A stretch of 11,943 bases of DNA. Origin: Planctomycetaceae bacterium. GTDB lineage: Bacteria > Planctomycetota > Planctomycetia > Pirellulales > Thermoguttaceae. Each line of letters starts with the position of its first letter. Position 1 is the stretch's first letter. The position numbers were made by a program, and so were the translations under genes. Of the stretch, positions 7,499-11,943 are shown one piece after another. Under the pieces are notes generated by a model. The model had not been told where the DNA came from. It ran no database searches and saw only the letters and a program-made list of their open reading frames with translations. Where the stretch lies: positions 1 to 11,943 of the forward strand of contig JAIRYX010000296.1 in assembly GCA_031267635.1 (NCBI GenBank). Reading direction: 5' to 3'.

Positions 7499-7899
7499 TA
7501 TACTCAAGCTGTTTTAAAATTCCCGAAGCTGAACACGCCAACGTAAGGCAGTTGCTCAAGGGCGAAGCATATCGCCCCACCGGCTACGGTATATGACCAA
7601 TTACGGAATCTTAACACTTCCGAAATCTCACGCAATACCCCGAACTTGTAAATGCCTTTTTTGACGCGGAAAAATTGCGGGGGGGTTCCGAACCCGCTCA
7701 CCACTTTGGGGCGGTCTATTGACAAAAGTTTTAGAGGTAGTAAAATTCCTGTTCGCTCGTTCGGGAAGGGCGGGCGGTTTGGGGATTGATGGACGGTATA
7801 CCGTAGCCGGTAGGGCGATAGGCTTCGCCCTTGAACAACCGCTTCACGTTGTTGCGCTTCCGTGTTCAGCTTCAGGGATTTTAAAACAGCTTGAGTATA
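7499..7899. repeat. inverted-repeat element with ~100-base arms
   Basis: The left arm 7499-7593 and right arm 7797-7899 are inverted copies, roughly 90 percent identical by eye apart from one 8-base insertion in the right arm. Both start TATACTCAAGCTGTTTTAAA at the outer end, share AAGCTGAACACG, CAAGGGCGAAGC and CCGGCTACGGTATA. The central 203 bases are unique here and include a run of 7 G and the palindrome GGGTTC-C-GAACCC. Frames run through it on both strands (each arm encodes YTVAG-x-AI-x-FALEQ in one direction), but these look like by-products of the repeat. Its outer ends lie 4 bases from the ispA start and about 50 bases from the next gene. It is probably a mobile or formerly mobile non-autonomous element; no target duplication is evident. 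Confidence 0.85.
7719..7746 (+). promoter_or_regulatory. sigma70-type promoter inside the inverted-repeat element
   Basis: TTGACA (7719-7724), 16 bases, TAAAAT (7741-7746). Transcription would start near 7753, cross the whole right arm and reach the gene at 7951 with a leader of about 200 nt. No equally good promoter for ispA is seen on the other strand; TTGCGT-16-TAAGAT is the best and is weak. Confidence 0.55.
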
Positions 7900-7950
7900 C
7901 AAGGATGTTGCGTTTTGTTTTTTATGTTTTTGATTGTGCTGTCTTTTTTT

Positions 7951-8766
7951 ATGAAGTCAATTGTTTTGCGGAAAATTTGTTTTGGCGTCGGGGCGTTCTT
8001 TATTGGGATGTTTTTGATCGTGCTGTTTTGTTCGCGGGAGTGCAGCGGGGCGGATCGTGTTTGCCAGGACAATGAGAAACGGTTGCAATCTGATTTGCAA
8101 AAGCAGCTCAGCAAGCGTTCCGAGCAATATCTAATCTCGATTGAAAACAATCCGTCGTTTTCGCCGGAAATGAAATCACGTCTTCGGCTGCAAGCTCAGA
8201 GCGTAATCAAATCCGGTCTTACGAAGTTGTCGAACTTGTCAACTGTTCGGCGGGACTCGCCGAAACTTGCAAGCGAGCCAATCAACACCGCATTTATTGC
8301 GAACGCTCTGAACAAAATCGAAAACAGTAACGCCGTGAAAAATTCGCCCGTAATCAAATTTGATTCAAGCGGTATATTTCGGGCGTTTGAATTTTTGCGC
8401 GGTCATTTTGCGGGCGGTGCGAGGGTTTATTTGCCGACGGTTTGTGAGGTTCGGTTGTGTGTGGCGTTGTCGGGTGATATTTCGGCGGCGGGGCGGGCGC
8501 GTGGTTTATTGCGGGGCGGGGCAAGTGTGAAGGCGTTGCTGTGTCAATTCATGTTCGGGGCGATTGGTTGCGGGGAGATTATTGCAACAATGTCGCGGTC
8601 GGGTGATACGCGGTTGTTATCGTTTGCGAAGTTGCTTGCGAGAGATATAAAGTCTGTAGCGGCGGCGGAGTGTCAAGACGCGGTTTGCCCGAAAACATCG
8701 AACCAAAACGAAAATGTTACCGCAACAGCTCTATTGGTTGCGGAAACGATAATTCTACGAAACTGA
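7951..8766 (+). CDS. uncharacterised protein with N-terminal signal/anchor
   Basis: I do not recognise this 271-residue protein. The chosen ATG gives a classic signal or anchor: MKSIVLRK, a hydrophobic stretch (about 9-27), then CSRECSGAD, so the remainder is probably periplasmic or extracellular. The frame also extends back to ATG 7924 and TTG 7891, which would add a second hydrophobic stretch and reach into the upstream repeat; no start has a clear Shine-Dalgarno. After the anchor comes a charged helical part (DNEKRLQSDLQKQLSKR), a Ser/Asn-rich middle, and a more hydrophobic C-terminal half with several Cys (VCEVRLCVAL, GAIGCGEII, ECQDAVC). The DNA of that half (about 8390-8640) is much richer in G than the first half, which could reflect a different origin or a domain joined later. 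Neighbours give no function. The open frame supports a real gene but not strongly. Confidence 0.55.
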   Translation: MKSIVLRKICFGVGAFFIGMFLIVLFCSRECSGADRVCQDNEKRLQSDLQKQLSKRSEQYLISIENNPSFSPEMKSRLRLQAQSVIKSGLTKLSNLSTVRRDSPKLASEPINTAFIANALNKIENSNAVKNSPVIKFDSSGIFRAFEFLRGHFAGGARVYLPTVCEVRLCVALSGDISAAGRARGLLRGGASVKALLCQFMFGAIGCGEIIATMSRSGDTRLLSFAKLLARDIKSVAAAECQDAVCPKTSNQNENVTATALLVAETIILRN

Positions 8767-8772
8767 TTTTGT

Positions 8773-8800
8773 AATCAGATCTGATTTGATTTTTGTATTC
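8773..8800 (+). terminator. weak terminator candidate after the uncharacterised gene
   Basis: AATCAG-AT-CTGATT is a perfect short palindrome 7 bases after the stop codon, followed by TGATTTTTG and more T-rich sequence. The stem is short and the two-base loop must open further, so it would be inefficient. Confidence 0.3.
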
Positions 8801-8911
8801 TTTTTTGTTTGTGTCCCCTTTATGTCGTTGACATTTTTTTGGCGGGGCGTTGTTGTGTGTTTTTACGTTACACTGTACCAAAGTTGCTATGAAATTCATC
8901 TTTTTAAGGCA

Positions 8912-8980
8912 GGGTAACAGGATTGCAGGACTATCAGGATGTAACAAAATCCTGTCTGTCTTGTCAATCCTGTAAATCAT
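8912..8980. repeat. ACAGGAT-type interspersed palindrome
   Basis: CAGGATTGCAGGACTATCAGGAT in the left half (8918-8940) is mirrored by ATCCTGTCTGTCTTGTCAATCCTG in the right half (8949-8972), with an 8-base centre. Palindromes built from the same ACAGGAT word are known as dispersed intergenic repeats in many bacterial genomes. No coding role; it would form a hairpin in RNA downstream of the gene ending at 8766. Confidence 0.7.
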
Positions 8981-8994
8981 GTCAAAAAAATAAA

Positions 8995-9154
8995 GTAACT
9001 ATTCAGCCGAATGATTTAATTTATTTTTTAAACCGCGAAATACGCTAAAAGAGCACGAAAGGTTGCGAATAATTTAGTTTCGTGTCTTTTCGCGTAAATT
9101 TCGTGTGTTTCGCGGTAAAATAAAAAAATAAAAATCAAACGACTGAATAGTTAC
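8995..9154. mobile_element. IS66-type MITE, copy A (CGCGAAA interior)
   Basis: Ends: GTAACTATTCAGCCG at the left and CGACTGAATAGTTAC at the right, inverted copies with one mismatch. The flanks are AAAATAAA (8987-8994) and AAAATAAG (9155-9162), an 8-base direct repeat with one mismatch, although AT-rich flanks make chance agreement easier. Terminal GTAA plus 8-base duplication is the known signature of IS66-family insertion sequences. At 160 bases there is no room for a transposase, so it would have to be moved in trans. The interior (9021-9130) is a palindrome with ACCGCGAAA and TTTCGCGGT arms, a widespread dispersed-repeat word. It lies upstream of the squalene-repeat gene. Confidence 0.65.
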
Positions 9155-9208
9155 AAAATAAGAACTGAATTTCATAGTGCGATGGGTATAAGTTCAAAAA
9201 AATTTTTT

Positions 9209-9213
9209 GGGAG
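9209..9213 (+). promoter_or_regulatory. ribosome binding site of the squalene-repeat gene
   Basis: GGGAG followed by 8 bases before ATG 9222. It supports this start, which also gives a complete signal peptide. A TATAAG at 9187-9192 might be a -10 box, but no -35 partner is evident. Confidence 0.65.
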
Positions 9214-9221
9214 ATTAGAAA

Positions 9222-10526
9222 ATGGGTAGATTGAATGTGTTTGGTTTGTTATCGGCGGCGTTGTTGTCGTTGGTATTGATTATGTTTTTTGCCGTGTGTT
9301 TACCGGAGTCGTTTGCGCAAGATGCCGGCGGCGAGCGGGGCGGTCGGCAAGGTAATCGCGGCGAAGATCGCGGCGGACGCGGGTTTGGCGGCGAAGGTCG
9401 GGGCGGTCGTGGTGTTGGCGGTGGAGAGGAAAAGGAAGTTGCCGCGCCGGTGCAAGTTTCGCCTTTAACTGCGGACGAGCGGAAGGGCAAACTCAAAACC
9501 GCGAACGAAAAAGCTATCGCGTTTTTGCGGAAAAGTCAGGCGGAAAATGGGTCGTGGGCGGCATCGCCGCGAAGCGGGATTGGTCCGACGGCGGTTATTT
9601 TGGCGGGGCTGATGAATGCGGGCGTGAAAGCGGATGATATTGTGGTCAAGAAGGGACTGGTGTTTTTGGAAGCGGCGATCAAGAAGGACGGCGGGATTTA
9701 TTCAAGTGCGCATTTTCAAAATTATGAAACCAGTGTTGCTGTGTTGGCGTTTGCGGCGGCGGACAAATTGTTGAAAGCCGACGGCGGCAAGTCGCCTTAT
9801 GGTGATTTGTTGACTGGGGCGCGAAAGGCGTTGGTTGGGCAGCAGTATGCGGAGGGGCGGGAGGTAAACAAGGATGATCCGCGATATGGCGGTTTGGGAT
9901 ATGGCGGGGACACGCGACCTGATTTGTCGAACACGCAATTTTTTCTTGACGCGCTCAACGCAACAGGAAAGAAATCGGACGATCCGGCGATTCAGAAGGC
10001 GTTAGTATTTGTTTCAAGGAATCAGAATCTTGAATCGGAGCATAACAAGTTACCGTTTGCGTCGAAGAATCAGGACGGCGGGTTTATTTATACTTCGACG
10101 ACGGGCAGCAGTTCGGCGGGGACAACGGCGGACGGCGGGTTACGGAGTTATGGATCGATGACGTATGCGGGGTTAAAGAGCATGATTTACGCGGGGTTGA
10201 CGAAGGAGGACAAGCGAGTGAAAGCGGCTTATGATTGGATAACGAAAAACTACACTGTTGTTGAAAATCCGGGCATGGGGCAACGCGGTTTGTTCTATTA
10301 TTATCACACGATGGCGAAGTCGTTGGCGGTTGTGGGGGACAAGGAGATTGTTGATACGAGCGGCAAAAAGCATGTGTGGGCGAATGAGTTAGCCGACCAA
10401 TTGTTATCGTATCAAAAGGCGGATGGTTCGTGGACAAACGAGGCATCGCCGCAATGGATGGAGAACGATCCGAATTTGGTAACGGGTTTTGTGTTAATCG
10501 TGTTATCAGAATGCGCGAAACAATAA
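9222..10526 (+). CDS. secreted prenyltransferase/squalene-oxidase-repeat protein
   Basis: The 434-residue protein has a signal peptide (hydrophobic core about 6-26, likely cleavage after SFA at 30-32), then a Gly/Arg-rich low-complexity linker with RGG units (36-70), then an alpha/alpha-barrel domain of the type shared by squalene cyclases and protein prenyltransferase beta subunits. Two exact Q-x3-G-x-W motifs are visible (Q106-W112 and Q398-W404), plus degenerate copies such as KKDGGIY and NQDGGF and the family segment RPDLSNTQFFLDAL. The DxDD acid motif of class II terpene cyclases is absent, the protein is shorter than the 600-plus residues of hopene cyclase, and it is exported, so terpene cyclisation is unlikely. 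Such secreted repeat proteins are common in Planctomycetes, with no known role. It is flanked by MITEs and has no obvious operon partner. Confidence 0.85.
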   Translation: MGRLNVFGLLSAALLSLVLIMFFAVCLPESFAQDAGGERGGRQGNRGEDRGGRGFGGEGRGGRGVGGGEEKEVAAPVQVSPLTADERKGKLKTANEKAIAFLRKSQAENGSWAASPRSGIGPTAVILAGLMNAGVKADDIVVKKGLVFLEAAIKKDGGIYSSAHFQNYETSVAVLAFAAADKLLKADGGKSPYGDLLTGARKALVGQQYAEGREVNKDDPRYGGLGYGGDTRPDLSNTQFFLDALNATGKKSDDPAIQKALVFVSRNQNLESEHNKLPFASKNQDGGFIYTSTTGSSSAGTTADGGLRSYGSMTYAGLKSMIYAGLTKEDKRVKAAYDWITKNYTVVENPGMGQRGLFYYYHTMAKSLAVVGDKEIVDTSGKKHVWANELADQLLSYQKADGSWTNEASPQWMENDPNLVTGFVLIVLSECAKQ

Positions 10527-10555
10527 CAGGAATTTAAAAATAGAAAGGCAAAAAC

Positions 10556-10756
10556 GTAACTATTCAGTCGACAGAATTTTTATCAACCACAAAGAACACT
10601 GAGAACACTGAGTTCTCAGATTTCACAGAGGTGAATTTTAAATACGAAAATATACAAAAGAGTTGAAAATGAATTTTCGTCTATTTCATATTCAAAAAAT
10701 TTATCTCTGTGAACTCTGTGCTCTCTGTGGTTATTTAAAAACAACTGAATAGTTAC
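10556..10756. mobile_element. IS66-type MITE, copy B (CACAGAG interior)
   Basis: Perfect 13-base terminal inverted repeats, GTAACTATTCAGT (10556-10568) and ACTGAATAGTTAC (10744-10756). Immediately outside both ends stands GCAAAAAC (10548-10555 and 10757-10764), a perfect 8-base direct repeat, which is what a target-site duplication looks like. The GTAA end and 8-base duplication fit the IS66 family. The 201 bases carry no gene. The interior (10585-10732) is a palindrome starting AACCACAAAG and ending CTCTCTGTGGTT, another dispersed-repeat word, unrelated to the interior of copy A. It lies between the squalene-repeat gene and the DUF1559 gene, ending 13 bases before the latter's start codon. 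Confidence 0.8.
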
Positions 10757-10769
10757 GCAAAAACTAAAA

Positions 10770-11933
10770 ATGAAATTTATTAAAAACAACAAAAACCAAC
10801 CCAACCAATTGTTAAATTGGGGGGGGGGGGGCGAAATAGACAGGGCGGTTGTCAAGACGCAACGTTTCGCGTTTACGTTGGTGGAGTTATTGGTGGTGAT
10901 AGCGATTATTGGGGTATTGATAGCGTTATTGCTGCCTGCCGTGCAAGCCGCCCGCGAAGCCGCAAGAAGAATGTCTTGCTCAAACAACCAAAAACAATAC
11001 GGGTTAGCATTGCACAACTACCACGACGCATACTCCGTCCTGCCAAAAATGGTTGAGAACACGACTTGGATACCGGAAAACCCTGGCGAGTCCCCTAACA
11101 CGGACGTTTCAATTCACGTCCGTGTGTTGCCGTTTATTGAGCAAGGTGCGATGCTCGCGTCGTTCCCTGCTGGTACACCTCTTTACTCTGATCGTTCAAC
11201 AATGCACTCTGCTACAGTTTTAATTCTCGGTTTGCGATTCGGGCTGCTAAATTGTCCGAGCGAAACGGAGAGAAGAACAAGGTCGGTGTCGATTGTTGGC
11301 GGCGGCGGTGTTCATCCGCCGGAGGATTACCGCGAAGCGTCGGGAACAAATTACGTTTTTTGCAATGGTAATGCGAGAGGTGAATTTTGGAATGTTGACA
11401 ACGTTACGATGTCAAATGGACTTTTCAGCAATAACACCGGTTCGCTTGAACAAATTGGAGACGGGACGAGTAATACGCTCGCGGTTGCGGAGACTTTGAT
11501 TGGATTCGCGAATAATCCAACCGGCACAACTGATCGCCGTGCTTGGAGGAGAATGAATTATGTTGACATGACCAATACCGGCAGCGCGGGTGATACATCA
11601 ACGGTTTGGAGTACGGCGGGGACGGAAATTGACCTTTTCGGAATAGCCGGAACGAACCCGCCAACAGGCGGAACACAACGCGGTTTCATTTGGGTCTCAT
11701 CGCGTGCCTACGCAACCGGTTTTTCATCATACTACACCCCAAACTACGGCGCACCCGGAAATTGGATTAGAGCGGCAAACGCCGCCTACAACTTCACCAG
11801 CAGCAACCACACCAACGGAATAAACTCCTGTTACGCCGACGGAAGCGTGCATTACGTCAACGATTCAATTACTTTGGACATTTGGCAAGGTGCAAGCACC
11901 TGTAACGGCGGAGAAGCAGTAACTTTGCCGTAG
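10770..11933 (+). CDS. DUF1559 protein with prepilin-like N-terminus
   Basis: The 387-residue protein carries a type IV pilin/pseudopilin signal: FTLVELLVVIAIIGVLIALL begins at F35, with the conserved Glu at mature position 5, followed by LPAVQAAREAARRMSCSNNQ and ALHNYHDAYSVLP, the constant start of planctomycete DUF1559 proteins. The C-terminal H-x9-DG motif is present (H347, D357, G358). A prepilin peptidase would cut before F35; the residue before it is Ala (RFA) instead of the usual Gly, and the leader of 34 residues is unusually long. The mature protein would be anchored by the N-terminal helix with the rest outside the cytoplasm. The family's role is not established, although many copies per genome are usual. 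The leader contains a 13-G run. No Shine-Dalgarno is seen, and a MITE ends 13 bases before the ATG. The gene is complete, ending in TAG. Confidence 0.92.
   Translation: MKFIKNNKNQPNQLLNWGGGGEIDRAVVKTQRFAFTLVELLVVIAIIGVLIALLLPAVQAAREAARRMSCSNNQKQYGLALHNYHDAYSVLPKMVENTTWIPENPGESPNTDVSIHVRVLPFIEQGAMLASFPAGTPLYSDRSTMHSATVLILGLRFGLLNCPSETERRTRSVSIVGGGGVHPPEDYREASGTNYVFCNGNARGEFWNVDNVTMSNGLFSNNTGSLEQIGDGTSNTLAVAETLIGFANNPTGTTDRRAWRRMNYVDMTNTGSAGDTSTVWSTAGTEIDLFGIAGTNPPTGGTQRGFIWVSSRAYATGFSSYYTPNYGAPGNWIRAANAAYNFTSSNHTNGINSCYADGSVHYVNDSITLDIWQGASTCNGGEAVTLP
10819..10831 (+). repeat. 13-G homopolymer in the DUF1559 leader
   Basis: Thirteen consecutive G form the end of codon 17, codons 18-20 and most of codon 21 (W-G-G-G-G). 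No ATG, GTG or TTG lies in frame between the run and FTLVELL, so a gain or loss of one or two G would shift the pilin signal and the body of the protein out of frame. The run is preceded by a small stem-loop CCAATT-GTTA-AATTGG (10805-10820). Candidate slippage site. Confidence 0.85.
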
Positions 11934-11943
11934 ATTGGGAAGT

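Larger units (their letters stand above)
8887..9177. repeat. outer 12-base inverted repeat enclosing a repeat cluster
   Basis: CTATGAAATTCA (8887-8898) and TGAATTTCATAG (9166-9177) are perfect inverted copies. They bracket both the ACAGGAT palindrome (8912-8980) and the GTAACTATTCAG element (8995-9154). The arrangement may be an older element into which the others were inserted, or coincidence in AT-rich DNA. Confidence 0.45.

Noticed and set aside
7678..7697. tRNA-like TPsiC arm (GGGTTC-C-GAACCC)
   Set aside because: No acceptor, D or anticodon arms around it; only a short palindrome in the centre of the inverted-repeat element.
7504..7902. 132-residue minus-strand frame covering the inverted-repeat element
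   Set aside because: It begins and ends within the repeat arms, starts at TTG without a ribosome site, and the same peptide is encoded in both arms by symmetry. More likely a by-product, though other genomic copies could be checked.
8717..8980. 87-residue minus-strand frame
   Set aside because: It is read from the ACAGGAT palindrome and the end of the neighbouring gene; no protein-like features.
6575..10526. terpenoid gene cluster joining FPP synthase and the squalene-repeat protein
   Set aside because: The genes are on opposite strands with an unrelated gene and repeats between them; the repeat protein is exported and lacks the cyclase acid motif.
8995..10756. repeated 13-mers as a CRISPR array
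   Set aside because: The copies are far apart, in alternating orientation, with no regular spacing and no cas genes; paired ends with target duplications explain them better.

Overview
The window looks like a chromosomal piece of an anaerobic or microaerophilic planctomycete, probably a gut or sediment lineage. The best marker is the last gene, a DUF1559 protein with a prepilin-like N-terminus and an H-x9-DG motif, a family greatly expanded in Planctomycetes. Other hints are weak or absent Shine-Dalgarno sequences before several genes, mostly single-gene transcription units, long repeat-filled intergenic regions, and a pyruvate:ferredoxin oxidoreductase, which points to anaerobic pyruvate metabolism. 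Base composition is moderate, low for the phylum. The assignment is an inference from gene content.

Layout. Positions 1-267 hold the decayed C-terminal part of an IS5-like transposase. A terminator follows, and then a large pyruvate:ferredoxin oxidoreductase gene on the minus strand (457-3981). About 900 bases without a gene come next, AT-rich and ending in a long imperfect palindrome (4612-4871). The right arm of that palindrome carries a good sigma70-type promoter for a Tat-exported GH29-like alpha-L-fucosidase (4901-6472, plus). The fucosidase gene converges on a farnesyl diphosphate synthase gene (6575-7495, minus), with a terminator between them. A 400-base element with arms of about 100 bases in inverted orientation (7499-7899) separates the latter from an unrecognised membrane-anchored or secreted protein (7951-8766, plus). 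Further on the plus strand come a secreted prenyltransferase/squalene-oxidase-repeat protein (9222-10526) and the DUF1559 protein (10770-11933).

The spaces between the last three genes are filled by repeats. Two of these, 8995-9154 and 10556-10756, share the same 12-13 base inverted ends (GTAACTATTCAG...) but have unrelated palindromic interiors. The second is flanked by a perfect 8-base direct repeat and the first by an 8-base repeat with one mismatch. Ends beginning GTAA plus 8-base target duplications are the hallmark of IS66-family transposition, so these look like small non-autonomous IS66-type elements (MITEs). A fifth copy of the same end sequence lies alone at 4640-4652.

The genes do not form one pathway. 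Fucosidase (release of fucose from glycans) and PFOR (pyruvate to acetyl-CoA plus reduced ferredoxin) would fit a fermentative glycan user. FPP synthase serves isoprenoid synthesis; the nearby squalene-repeat protein is secreted and lacks a cyclase acid motif, so no link between the two should be assumed. I see no defence system, CRISPR array, tRNA or rRNA. The most interesting material is the repeat landscape and a 13-G run inside the start region of the DUF1559 gene.
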